Shown: piece by piece, positions 36,864 through 47,640 of the stretch
How positions within the stretch are numbered: position 1 is the stretch's first letter
How the letters are laid out: every line of letters begins with the position of its first letter
Origin: Flaveria trinervia
Lineage: Eukaryota; Streptophyta; Magnoliopsida; Asterales; Asteraceae
Direction: 5' to 3'
Length of the DNA stretch: 64,000 bases
Assembly: GCA_025506515.1 (NCBI GenBank)
Contig: CM046447.1
Location: forward strand, 84,912,748-84,976,747
Notes under the pieces: generated by a model
Databases searched by the model: none
What the model was told of the DNA's origin: nothing
The model's input: the letters and a program-made list of their open reading frames with translations, nothing else
Position numbers and translations under genes: made by a program

Positions 36864-36878
36864 TTGTGTTGCAGCAAC
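36864..36878 (+). promoter_or_regulatory. Splice-acceptor-like site before the aORF ATG
   Basis: Pyrimidine-rich TTTCTTGTGTTGCAG, then CAAC and ATGG. The nested copy reads TTCTTGTGTTATAG and the left copy TCTTGTGTTACAA at the same place. A donor was not identified. Confidence 0.5.
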
Positions 36879-38159
36879 ATGGCTGTTAGATCGATGAGCA
36901 CCAAGCACAACATCTGTGCTCACTTAGATGTTGTTCTCGGAATGCTTCCGAGTTTGCTGGGAGTATAGCCTTTCTACGTAGATTGAGGATCTACAAGGCT
37001 ATCTCTGCTCCATGCACACCCTACCAATATATACAGCAGGCCTTCTGGGAAGGTGCTTCGGATGACAGGTCTGTTGAGCCGCACAGTATTCTGAGCTCTA
37101 TCTTCAGACAAGAGTTTAGGATTACTAAAAACGATCTAAGGCAAGTCTTGGATCTGGGTGAGGACGGTACCTACCCAACCAGCTGCATCCCTTGACTGTT
37201 TGAGGATGCTTTCTAAGGATGAAGTACACTGGGGACATCAATGCAGGTGTGCTCAACAAGAGCAACTTGTGCCCCCAGTTCAAGTACTTGGCTCATGTTA
37301 TCCTGAAGTGCATGGCGTCAAGCCGGGGAGATTTCGATGAAATGTAGGACCAAATCTAGAATGCATATGTTGCACTGGAACTCAACCATCGTTAGTTTTT
37401 TAGCATGTTTTCTACATGTATCGAGAACATCGAGGCCAAGGGCAAGTAAAGCTTCTGTATGTATTCAAGGTTCTTACAGATGATCATAGATGAGAAGCTT
37501 CCTATGCTGCCAAAGGAGAAAGACAATGCAGTTATTCTTGAGCTGATGGATGATACCACCTTGGGAAGAATGAAGGTGTACTGGGGGAAACAGGTGAAGC
37601 CCTCCGTTAGGCGATTGTTTGGGCATCTGGCCAATGCAAACTACGTGGTGCCTACTCGCAAGAAATGGCATCAGGATGATAGCGATACGGATGTTAAGCC
37701 TATAGTGTTACCCACCGATGATGACGACGACGATGATGACGACGACGATGATAACGATGTTGCTGATAGTCAAGGTGGAGAAAATGTTGTTCCAAGTCTA
37801 TCAAGGGCCACTAGCACTTCTTTTATATCTCCACCATCTCCACTTGGTGCTTTTGATGCACCTGGTGGATCTAAGCAGGCTGCTTTCCACCATGACTTTT
37901 TGATAGATGAAGAGGAGGTGTCTGATGATGAGCCTTTGATTAGAATAGTTGGGAGCCGGGTTATGGCTACTGAGAAGGAATAGAGGCGGTTGGTGGATGC
38001 CCAGCTGGTATTACAGGTGATAATCCAGATGTCACTAATCCTACTTACACACCTGACCAGTCTACTAGCTCGGGGGGAGCCCCTACAGCCAAGTGCTCCA
38101 GGAATAACAGGATGGCCCATCCTTATGGAAAAAAGAGTAAGAGGCCAAGATTCACATTG

Positions 38160-38300
38160 ATCACATCCTCTACCACTACTACCACAGCCACTACCACCAC
38201 TACCATAGCCACCACCACTACCACAGCCACCACCACTACCACAGCCACTGCCACAACCTCTACCACTACCACCATAGCCACTGATACTCCAACCACCACT
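38160..38300. repeat. ACCACTACC-type minisatellite encoding poly-Thr
   Basis: Imperfect units of ACCACTACCACAGCC within the aORF. Thr/Ala-rich on the plus strand. Confidence 0.85.
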
Positions 38301-39014
38301 CGTACACTACCTCCACCTCACCCACACTACCCAACACAACTCTATAACAATCCACTCCCATTCCTCCTCCCATCTTCACTACATCCACCACAACCACAAC
38401 ACTCACCAAGTTGGTCCCTCCACCCAATCCACATTAACACCTGGACCTACTCTACCCATGGTCGGGTTAGAGGAGCAGCTAGAAAGCCTCAATCGTATGG
38501 TACTAAAGCCGATCGCCACTAATGATCTGAGTGCTACTCTGATCAATCAGCTGATGGCGGTAAATGCGGCTCAAACAAAGCAAATCGCTCAGCTAAGTGA
38601 GAAGAACGCGTAGTATGAGAGAGCTTTAGGCCGAGCTCACCACGCACTAAAGAGTCAAAATGAGCTGGTGATGGCTTTGGTAAAGAGGATCGAGGCCTTG
38701 AGAAGAAGAACAAAAAGATTTTTCTAAAGCTAAAGGGATTGAAGAGTGAGCCTTTAAAGATTAAAGATTGTGATGGTGAGGATGATGATGATGAGCCAAC
38801 TGAAGATGAGTCTGAAGAAGAAGATGATGATAAAGAAGAAGAGGGAGGAAGTGGTAAGGGAAAAGGAGATGTTGGTGATGAGGATGATCAAGAAGGTGAC
38901 GCATCTATGTTAGCCTCAAATCCATCGGCAAAAGAGAGGCGCACCAAGAGAAATCAGGATCAGGAACCTTGTCCTCTACTCCTCAAGCTGAAGAGACAAC
39001 AGATCAAGGCAAAA

Positions 39015-39151
39015 GTAATGATTAGATGTTTATGTATTTTGAAACTTTTGTACTTGAATTTTGTATTACATTAATGTAATTAATGATTATTTATGTTTAA
39101 ATGTCTTGATTAATAATTAATGTGTGATGTCTTGAATGTTAAATAAAACAG
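39015..39151 (+). other. Intron in the aORF (137 nt)
   Basis: Donor AAAA|GTAATG, AT-rich body, acceptor AAAACAG|AT. Removing it joins AAA A|AT GAA, in frame into AQQPDEYDV, the same junction as in Copia-A-nested. Confidence 0.75.
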
Positions 39152-40368
39152 ATGAAGCTCAACAGCCAGATGAATATGATGTCGTCCCCCTTGAGCAAGG
39201 CAAGACTCAACTCACTATGATTCTTGATTTGCAAGGGATCGTAAGAAGGTCTATGAGCTATACTCCTGAAGAAGGAGAGATCATCCATGATCTTACAGAT
39301 GAGCAGTTGGCGTATATCTTCAGATTAAATCCACATGAAATTGTCAAAGATGCTCCGGAAGTTGATTTCTTAAGTGACGAGGAGATACAGGATGTGGATG
39401 AGATAGAGAAAGAAGATGTCACAGCAGATTACTATCCACAGTATACAGACCGTGAGGGCAACGCTATCCCCAAATTGGGTGAAACTTTTTGTAGTGATAC
39501 TTTTGATAAGTTGGAGGAGATGGAGAAAGAAAAAAAGAAAGATAAAAGTATAGCCCAAGCTTCAGATGCAAATGTTGATATTAAGAAAGCTGAATGGGTA
39601 GCTTATTTTGCTGAGATGAAAGCCTACCGTGCACCCCCAACGCAAAATGCCTACAGAAAACTATACAGAGTCAAAAGACATCAGAAAGTGTCAGGGCAAG
39701 ATTATCGTGTGGGCATATTTTGAAGACTTGGAAGTCTATGCTGTTAAAAGAGAGAAAGGGATTGAGAACTTTAGATATCCACATGATCTGAAGACTCTTC
39801 CTGGTTTTGAGCTTAACCGACTTGCATGCTTAGATCTGTTATATCCTAACCTGAGAAAGATGTTAGGATGGTTTAAGAGTGCTCTAAAGAAAGAATACCG
39901 CACCAGATGGGTCAACTTTAAGCCTCAACAACCGAAATGTTTTATTCATAAGACTGAAGTTGATCCTATAATTGGAAGACCGAAGGTAGTGTTAAAGTGG
40001 AGTCCCCCATGCACAATGTCCAATATCCCCTTACGGGAAATGCCTCGGGACTTCGCTCCACACTTCAAATGGTGGTACTATGATTGGGGGAGAGGGGAAG
40101 CCGTCATATTTCTGAACAAAGATGGAAAGATAGAGACTATCAGGGTATTTGACCTAATGTGGCTTACCAACTTCTCTGCTGAAGATGTCTATACTTTATA
40201 CAAGTTGCCATTGTTCTATGACACGCAAGACATTCTACAATCTCTTCAATTCCAACATGTTATACGGATCTGCTTTGCATTCGAGATACATGCAGGAGTC
40301 ACTAGAGAAGAGAAGTACAAGAAATTTCAAGAGCATATGAAGAATGTAAGGCAATAGGGTAAACTACA

Positions 40369-40382
40369 TCCAAGAGGGAGTT
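40369..40382 (+). promoter_or_regulatory. Polypurine tract of Copia-A-host
   Basis: CCAAGAGGGAGTT directly before the 3' LTR; one change from the nested copy (CCAAGGGGGAGTT). Confidence 0.9.
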
Positions 40383-41090
40383 TGTAGTACATGATATTCC
40401 TAATTTATTTGCTTAAATATAAAAGTCTTTCATATCTTACATATGTGTAATGTGACGATGTAATGAGTTATGATATATGCTTTGATGTTTTTATTTATCT
40501 TTAATTCATATGTATGAACTTCTTATATAGGTTTAAGGTTGTTGTACACAATTCTAAGTCATTAATGATTAAGTATTGTGTTCAACCTAGTCGGGTGATT
40601 ATTCATGCTAATGGACCATACACGTGAATATATCATACTTATGGACCAGTCCCATGACTAAATCAGATGACTGGATCAGTCGTATGATTGAGACATAATA
40701 TTGACTCAGTCGCATGACCTAACCTTCCGTCGTGCGTATGAATCAATCGCATGATTCAGTCGCATGACTGAACCATGCTAATGGTTCAGTCGTACGAATA
40801 GAACCTGGTAACCTACAAATACCACCTAATTCATGAAAAAATATAACACTTTGAGAGATACTTCGAATACACATAAACCCTAGCCGTCCAAAGCGTCCCA
40901 AACAACCTGTCCAACTTCATAGTTCGATCTTAATCGATCCCTTCTCGTTCTTAACGTTTAGTTCATTCTTTTATTGATCCGGTTTTTGTTCGCACTGATT
41001 GGATCGCCAATCAAATAGAATTCCACATTATTTGATCTGCTTAAACGCAGAATCCGTTAGTACTCCGTACGTACACGGTCTTCCCTAAAA
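40383..41090 (+). repeat. 3' LTR of Copia-A-host (708 bp)
   Basis: Starts TGTAGTACATG and ends CCCTAAAA, one base off the CCCTAACA of its 5' partner. The palindrome cluster is at about 40590-40800. The TATA box is degraded (TACAAATACC). Confidence 0.94.
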
Positions 41091-41095
41091 ACATT
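41091..41095. repeat. Target-site duplication ACATT, right copy
   Basis: Matches 12917-12921. The gypsy integrase frame resumes directly after it. Confidence 0.93.
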
Positions 41096-42192
41096 CAGGA
41101 CACTTGCAACAACCAGAAATTCCGAAATGGAAATGGGACCAGATTACCATGGATTTTGTAATCAAATTAGCAACAACTTCAAGTGGATATGACATAGTTT
41201 GGTTATAGTTGATAAGTTAACCAAGTCAGCACATTTATTGCCAATCAGAGAAGACTATAAGATGGAAAAGCTAACAAGGATTTACATGAAAGAGATTGTG
41301 TCCAGGCATAGAATACTCATTTCGATCATATCACACAGAGATAGGAGATTTACATCCAGGTCTGGCAAACTTTTCAAAAAGCCTTAGCAACTTAGATAAG
41401 CATGAGTACAACATACCATCCACAAACGAACGGACAAATTGAGGACAATTCAAATAGTGGAAGATATGTTGCGAGCTTGTGTGTTGGACTTCGGTGGTAA
41501 TTAGGACACACATTACGTGTGATAGAATTCTTCTATAATACTAGTTACCATGCAAGTATTGGAACAACCTCATTTGAAGCTTTGTACGGAAGAAAGTGTA
41601 GATCACCCTTGTGTTGGAATGAAATAGGAGACAGCAACTTATCGGACCTGAGCTAATCACTGAAATTAAAAACAAATTAAAATCGGCCCGTGATCGCCAG
41701 AAAAGCCACGGCGACAAAAGAAAGAATCCATTGGAATTTCAAATCAGAGATAAGTATATGTAAAGGTATCACCGACAAAAGTAATCGTCTAGTTTTGAAA
41801 ACGAAGTAAGGTAAACCCTAGATATGTTGGCCCATTTGAAGTCATTGATAAAATTGGTCCTATAGCTTATAGATTAAACTTACCTCAAGAATTAAATGAA
41901 ATACATAACACTTTCCATGTGTCAAACCTAAAGAAATTTCTAGCAGACGAGACATTAAAAATACCAATCCAAAAAGTCAAAATAGATAAGAAACTTCATT
42001 TCATGAAAAAACCAATAGCCATCATAGACCAAATAAGTCAAATGATTGAGGAGGAACATAATACCTATAGTAAAGGTTAAGTGGAATTTAAAGAAAGGAC
42101 CAGAATTCACATGGGATAGACAAGATGAAATTAAGACAAAATATACCCACTTATTTGAAGTCAGTAACAAGATAACTTCACCACAACCCTAG
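41096..42192 (+). pseudogene. Gypsy-G integrase core and C-terminal domain (fragment)
   Basis: Continues the fragment that ends at 12921. Landmarks with stops ignored: PEIPKWKWDQITMDFV (first catalytic Asp), IVDKLTKSAHLLPI, a second Asp in the HRDRRFTS region, TTYHPQTNGQIE (third catalytic region), FYNTSYHASIG, EALYGRKCRSPLCW, and a C-terminal VKVKWNLKKGPEFTWDRQDEI segment typical of the chromodomain-like tail of plant gypsy elements. The longest open segment is 41199-41387. Stops and frameshifts are dense. Confidence 0.88.
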
Positions 42193-42231
42193 GGATTTCT
42201 CTCCAAATGAATTTTGGGACAAAATTCTTTT

Positions 42232-42245
42232 TACGAGGGGAGAAT
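42232..42245 (+). promoter_or_regulatory. Polypurine tract of Gypsy-G
   Basis: ACGAGGGGAGAATA, one base before a TG that starts the LTR. Position and composition fit a gypsy PPT. Confidence 0.75.
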
Positions 42246-42356
42246 ATGAAAACACTAAAAATTAAGGTTACACAAATTATTGTTTTACGAAATTTTCATA
42301 ATTACATATTATATTGTTTAACTAACACCTTATGAGTTATATGTGTTTTAGCATAT

Positions 42357-42358
42357 AC

Positions 42359-42426
<68 letters not shown>

Positions 42427-42467
42427 TATATATATATATGCGGTACGTATGCATGCATGCATGCATG
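42357..42467. repeat. (AT)n and (ATGC)n microsatellites
   Basis: About 80 bases of nearly pure AT, then CGGTACGTAT and four ATGC units. Confidence 0.95.
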
Positions 42468-43815
42468 GAACTTACGTGTTCGTGAATTCATATGCATTAA
42501 CTTCTTATAATAAATATTATTTGATTAGTTATCTCATTATTTTAGTACCATACATATAGCAAATGAATTATGATACAGCCCAACTAAACACCACAATATA
42601 AAGATAACATCAAAGATAACTTAGCATCAAAATGAAACTAAGTGAACCTTAAACACTTAAACACTAACTCAAGCATCACTAAAGCTCCATCTTGGATCAT
42701 TAAAGGATTAAGCCACCCGATTAAATCTCTAAACTAGGTGATTGACACCTTAATCGGCTAGGACACCAAACCACCTCCATTGATAACCACTGTCCACTTG
42801 AAACACTAAGCACCCCAAGAACTTGACACCTAAACTCCTACATCTAGATTACTCACCACTCCAAGGGTAGATGTGATCATTATCACCATTAATGGCCTTC
42901 GGCCAAAACCACCATAACAAACCATCGGGCACAACTATACCATCACAACTGCCGCCTTCTCTACACCATTTAACAAAAACTCAGCTCTTAACAACAAGCA
43001 TCACCACCATGAACCACCAAAAACCATAGGAGACTACCACCATCACCATGTTTCTACTCCCTCTCGGTCACCATAATAATCAACATCATCAACTTCAATC
43101 CAACATATTAGTAATCAAGGTCAAAAAGGATCATCTCAAAGATTCTTGATCCGGTTATTCTTTTAAAGTTAGTAAAGAAACAATAAAGTAAAGAAAAAGA
43201 AAGAAAAGCCATTTAACCCAAGCTGAAGAGTTAAAAGTGTCAAAAGGACAAAAGTTTAAAAGTTGGTGATTAAAGGTGGCATGGCCGCCCATCACCCTCT
43301 CCTCACACATATCTCGGATATTTCTAGAAAGAGAAAGCAAAGAGTAGTAGAAAGCTCTCGGGTATTTTGAAGAACAAATGCAGATGTTCGAATTCAAGGT
43401 AAGAATTCGTGTGTTTATGATGTTCTTAAGTGGCCTTGCCTCGGTTTTATGCTTATGTGTGTTTGTATGTTTAGTTGTGTGTGTTTTGGTGGGCTTCTGG
43501 GTGGTTGAACTCAATTGTGAACGGGTTTTGAAGAAGTCATAACCAAAGGCTGCAAAGGTGAGTTCTAGGACCCTTTTTGTACTCGTTTTAAACTGCTTTG
43601 GTGCTGGAAATGCATGTATGAATGTTTTTATAAAAATGGGTATTATACTCATATGTTTTATGTGTGTATGTTGTGGGTGGGGTTTCATTTTGGGCTACGA
43701 TTCTGTTTGATGATGTTTTGATTGTGTTCCGAAGGCTTAAAATGTATGTTTTAAGCTTACCATAGGATAGGTGATGATTGGGGATCAAATCATGATGTTA
43801 AGTGTGATATAGATT

Positions 43816-44092
43816 GCTCATGCGCGTATACAGTAGCCCATGCGACCAACAGAAAGAAATACCGAAGTGTCCCTTGCGCCCGAATAGTACCTATGCACCT
43901 AGAAATAGGCTGAAATTGACTAAGGGTTCATACGCCCAGATAGCTCACGCGCCTAGGTACTCATGAACCTGCATAGTGCCCATGCGTCTAAAATTTCCCT
44001 GAATAGACTAAGTTGCCCATGCGCATAAGTGTTTCCCATGCACCTGGGAGGCCATACGCTTGCATAGTGCTCATGCGCCTAAAGACTTAGAA
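43816..44092. repeat. Array of CATGCGCCTA-like motifs in the gypsy LTR
   Basis: About a dozen variants (CATGCGCGTA, CATACGCCCA, CACGCGCCTA, CATGCGTCTA and so on), each 20-30 bases apart. None is in a reading frame. Confidence 0.8.
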
Positions 44093-44603
44093 TATTTTCT
44101 GATTTTTGGGAAAATGTTAAATGTAGGCTTTGCCCTGAGAGGTTCCCAGGGGCTATGCATGTTGACTTTTTGATGTCATAGATGAGGTGTTGGGCGATGT
44201 ATGATGACGTATGTTTGATGCTTATGCATGATGGTGTATGATGTATGTTATGCATGTATGATGGTGCCTTGTATGGTGATGTTTGTATGATTATGTTTAT
44301 GTTCCTGTTATGTATGTTTATCTTTCCCAAGACTTTACATCTTATAGTTGTGAAAGAAATGATAAAGTCTTATGTAACGTAAAGTGAAAGATAATGAAAA
44401 GAGAAACATAATGATATAATGCATGCATTAATGAAAGAGAAGTAAGAAAGGCCTGCAAGCAAAATGTATGGAGGTGCACGGATCTAAAATGCCGTAAGCT
44501 CAACTGTGTGTGGTTTAGCTAACCCTTAAGGATACATGCAGGGGTCTACTCTTTGTGACTGACCGGTGATATAGTACATGGTTTATAGTGATTACTCACC
44601 TTA

Positions 44604-44801
44604 GTGCTGGTGCAAGGCTATGTGCGTTATGGAGTTATTTATGATCTTCGGCCTTGTACCCGCTTTGTGTATACGTTTGGGGTATAGTATACAGTCGGGA
44701 TCTTTGTCGCTTGCGTCGGTGCTGGTGCCAGGCTATATGCATTATGGAAGTCATTTATGATCTTCGGCCCGGTACCCGCTTTATGCATACGTTTGGGGTA
44801 C
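44604..44801 (+). repeat. Tandem duplication, about 115-base period
   Basis: Two copies beginning GTGCTGGTGC and ending CGTTTGGGGTA (44604-44685 and 44719-44801), about 85% similar by eye. It lies inside the gypsy LTR. Confidence 0.85.
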
Positions 44802-45303
44802 AACTGATAACACTGATCTGGAAAGAGATAATGAGATAAAGAGATAAAGAAAGAATGTGATGAACAGTCAAGGAAGATAATATGTTATTATCTATGTGTA
44901 TGTACGATGTGTGATCATGTACAAAAGTATAGTATGATCTGAAAGAAAGTAAACAACGGTTTTATACGAAAGTAAAGTATGTTTTATTTTAAAACTAGAA
45001 CTCACTCAATAACGCTGACTTTTATGTGTTTCCAATTGGCAGGTAAAGGTTGCCGAGGATGGCACGGGACGGCTACTTGGCTCTTTTTGGATGGCATCTA
45101 TTATTATAAGGCTTTTGTGATGTAATGCAACATGTATTTTGTAATTTGATAACGATGTATTGTTTTGCAAAAGCTTTTATAATGAAATGAAATGTCTGTT
45201 TTTAATGATTCCGCTGAGATGTTTTATTTAAGTTAATAAAAATATATGTTTTATGTGCAATGAAGGACTGGCTGTGAGTGTCCCGGGAGCAGGGCCTTAC
45301 AAG

Positions 45304-45321
45304 TTGGTATCAGAGCCAAAG
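45304..45321 (+). promoter_or_regulatory. Primer binding site of the right-hand Gypsy-G region
   Basis: TTGGTATCAGAGCCAAAG, two bases after the LTR end. Met-tRNA type. Confidence 0.88.
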
Positions 45322-45633
45322 TCTAAGTGAAATGGGTAAATTTTCAAAATAAACCGAAACTTAAACTGAAAATAGGACGAAAAGGGAAGGGATGCCAGTC
45401 CGAGTAGCTGTGTGCCATCACGTATTTTCTTAATGTTAACCGGCATTATATGCGCATGTATGTGGTTTATGTGCTGTTAGTAGATTTAGATACTGATGTA
45501 GTTAGGATAGGTAATGCTTGGGGTATGAAAAATAAAGTAAGTGGCTAATGACAAATGCCCAGTGTAATTAGGGACTTACTATACTTGACATAAACTAAGT
45601 TGTACCCTTGAATGACTGTGTTGGTGTTTGAGG
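45322..45633 (+). other. Gypsy-G leader
   Basis: Non-coding leader between PBS and gag. I see no motif array in it. Confidence 0.6.
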
Positions 45634-47062
45634 ATGGCCAGTGGTAGATCATCGAAGGCTTCATGTGGTGGAGGTCGTGGTTGACGTGGTACTGAACCAT
45701 AGGTCACGAGAAGAAGGCCTGGAGCGGAGAAGGTGTTCATGAAGAACCCGAGACCGCTCGTCCAGACGGCAGAGACGAGAGTGCTACCTTGAGAGCCTCA
45801 GTGAAGAAGGCTATTGTGGAAGAAGTTCATCAGGTCATGCAGACGATCTTACCGTTTGTAGTGACTGAAGTGATCATGTCTGTATGAGAAGTAGAAAGAA
45901 GGGAGAAGAATAGATCCTCGAGAGGACGGGAGCGACCGGAGATTAAGATGGTTTTTTCCAAAGATGAAGAAGAGGAGGAGAAGAGCTCTACGGGTAACGA
46001 CCCGAGGCTATAACTACACGGCATTTCAAAGATGCAAGCCCCCTACTTTTTATGGTAACGGCACTGTTGCTGCTGCTCACCGGTGGGTGAGAGAGATGGA
46101 AGTTGTTCTCAATATCAGCGAATGTTGGGAAGACCAAAGGTGAAGTTGTCTACCCACTCATTTGTGGACTCGACTTTGTGCTAGTGGGATAGTATTGTCC
46201 ATGCCGAGGGTAGTGAGGTAATTGGAAGGATGAAGTGGATAGAGCTAAAATGCTGGAAATTGAGGAGTTCTGTCCTCATAAGGAAATGGATAAGGTGGAA
46301 AGGGAATTCCTGCAGTTGGAGGCAGGAACCATGACACATCAGCAATACACCAGCAAGTTCAACGAGATGGCATAGCTGGTGCCAGATCAAGTGACACCCT
46401 CGTCACCAAAGATCAAGAGATACATCCAGGGCTTGCCTACGAATGTTCGTAGGCATATGATCGTTGCCAGACCGAGCATGTTTAGGTCGGCGGTTGATTT
46501 AGCAAGGAGTTTGTGTGATGAAAGGACTGTGGTGGTGGCTGAAGCCAGCAAGAAAGGTGGTGATGATCGGTATTGGAACAAAAAGTGATTTGGACGTGGC
46601 GGAGCCACTCCAAACAACAAAGGTGCATGGTGGATGATCGGCGTGTGGTCACATCCGGGCGGGGGGTTGAAGAGGTGTGTTAAGTGTGGACGAGGGCACA
46701 CGAGGAATGTAGAGTTGGATCCAATGCTTGTTTCTGCTGTGGAAGGACCGGACATGTGGTAAAGAACTGCAGGGTAAAGAGGATATACTTGTGGCGAGGA
46801 GGGCCACATGAGCAGGGACTGCAAGAAACCAATGGTGAAAGTTCTGGTGCAGGGAAGAAGACGACCGGGACTGAAGGGCAGAGGGCAAGTGCCAGAGCGT
46901 TCACAATGATGCAGGAGGAGGCTAGGACGGACCCTGATGTTGTATCAGGTATGTTTCTAGTAAATCAAACTTTAGCCTCTCTGTTATTTGATTCTGGTGC
47001 TAGTAAAAGTTTTATTTCTACTGCTTTCTGAACTGAATTGCATGTTAGTAGTAAGAATATAG
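45634..47062 (+). pseudogene. Gypsy-G gag and protease (truncated)
   Basis: Starts MASGRSSKAS. Landmarks: CKPPTFYGNGTVAAAHRWV and EMEVVLNIS (gypsy capsid domain), EFCPHKEMDKVEREFLQLEAG, QQYTSKFNEMA, KIKRYIQGLP, a basic tail, two zinc knuckles near 46675-46830 of which the second reads CGEEGHMSRDC, then a protease with LLFDSGASKSFIS. The frame is broken at many places. It is cut off after the protease, where Copia-C begins. Confidence 0.87.
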
Positions 47063-47072
47063 TGTAGGATTA

Positions 47073-47077
47073 ATGAA
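47073..47077. repeat. Target-site duplication ATGAA, left copy
   Basis: Identical to 59555-59559, either side of Copia-B. Confidence 0.94.
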
Positions 47078-47129
47078 TGTTGGACCAAAAGAACCAATGA
47101 GCCAAGATCAGAAAACCTCTAAGTCCCAC

Positions 47130-47640
47130 ACGGTATCACAACAACTGCTGAAAGCCTCATCAGTAGTTTGACAAGTGCTGAAGACTTCAACAGCTGAAGA
47201 TCAAGTGCTGAAGACCTTAACAGCTGAAGAACCAAAGTGCTGAAGTACAACAGCTGAAGAACACAAGGCTGAAGCTGAAAGACCAAAGTATGAAGTACAA
47301 CAGCTGAAGAGTTCACAAGTGCTGAAGATCAACAACTGATGTACAAAGTCTGAAGACAAAGACTGAAGACATCAGCTGATGATATCTACTGAAGTCATCA
47401 GCTGATGAAACACCTGAAGGTCAAAGTCTGAAGATCAAGTACTGAAGCCTCAGTAGTTTGTCACAACTGCTGAAGAGTACTTCTTCAGTAGGTTGTGATA
47501 TCAGTAGTTTTATTTTCTATGTTTCAGTAGTTTTGTAAAACGACTGAAGAGCTTGTTCTTCAGTCGTTGTAGTTTCAGTAGTTTTATATTTTGTACTTAA
47601 CATGCTGATATGTTCTCAGTAGTTGTGAACATTTCAGTAG
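47130..47640. repeat. CAGCTGAAG / CAGTAGTT motif array in the Copia-B LTR
   Basis: Dozens of short direct and inverted units at 10-25 base spacing, all upstream of the LTR TATA box. Repeated in the 3' LTR at about 58724-59233. Confidence 0.88.

Larger units (their letters stand above)
34448..36878 (+). other. Pol-to-aORF spacer of Copia-A-host
   Basis: Non-coding. In order: AT-rich 3' end of pol transcript; duplicated TGCCTCTCTGC block (about 35148-35262); ACGT-centred array (about 35790-35890); palindrome cluster 1 (about 35945-36180); TATA box; a 390-base stretch without features; palindrome cluster 2 (about 36598-36797); and TTTCTTGTGTTGCAG just before the aORF ATG. Confidence 0.8.
36879..40387 (+). 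pseudogene. aORF of Copia-A-host (two exons)
   Basis: Unknown function, same plan as the nested copy. Exon 1 (to 39014) carries HNICAHLD, ISAPCTPYQYIQQAFWEG, KNDLRQVLDLGED, MYSRFLQMIID, an Asp run, a Thr-rich tract and a Lys/Glu coil. After a 137-nt intron, exon 2 carries QQPDEYDVVPLEQGK, an acidic stretch, RTRWVNFKPQQPK, WSPPCTMSNIP, HFKWWYYDWGRGEA and VTREEKYKKFQEHMK. A TAG at 40355 ends the open frame early. Reading on in frame reaches PRGSL and a TAG formed by the first bases of the LTR, exactly as in the nested copy. Frameshifts break exon 1. Confidence 0.85.
12922..41090 (+). mobile_element. Copia-A-host: Ty1/copia element interrupted by Copia-A-nested
   Basis: Both LTRs, PBS, gag, pol, spacer, aORF and PPT are present. 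With the nested element and one target duplication removed, it is about 14.0 kb, far above the roughly 5 kb usual for copia. It is flanked by ACATT on both sides and sits inside the Gypsy-G integrase. Its gag and pol hold more stops than the nested copy, which fits its greater age. Many are single-base changes such as TGG to TAG and CAG to TAG, as expected from deamination of methylated cytosine. Confidence 0.95.
42247..45301 (+). repeat. Gypsy-G LTR (3055 bp) shared by two internal regions
   Basis: Starts TGAAAACACT after the PPT and ends GGGCCTTACA before a PBS. It has no long coding frame. The length suits chromodomain gypsy lineages of the Tekay type, which have 2-4 kb LTRs. Left of it is an integrase 3' end, right of it a gag 5' end, both on plus, so it serves as 3' LTR of one and 5' LTR of the other. 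Contents: AT and ATGC microsatellites, an ATGCG-motif array and a tandem duplication. Confidence 0.78.

Noticed and set aside
42357..42467. Centromeric or satellite DNA
   Set aside because: A single short AT/ATGC microsatellite inside an LTR, not a tandem satellite.
43155..43688. Minus-strand frame of 177 codons in the gypsy LTR
   Set aside because: No recognisable domain, rich in His, Thr and Lys from AT-biased sequence, and it lies wholly inside an LTR.
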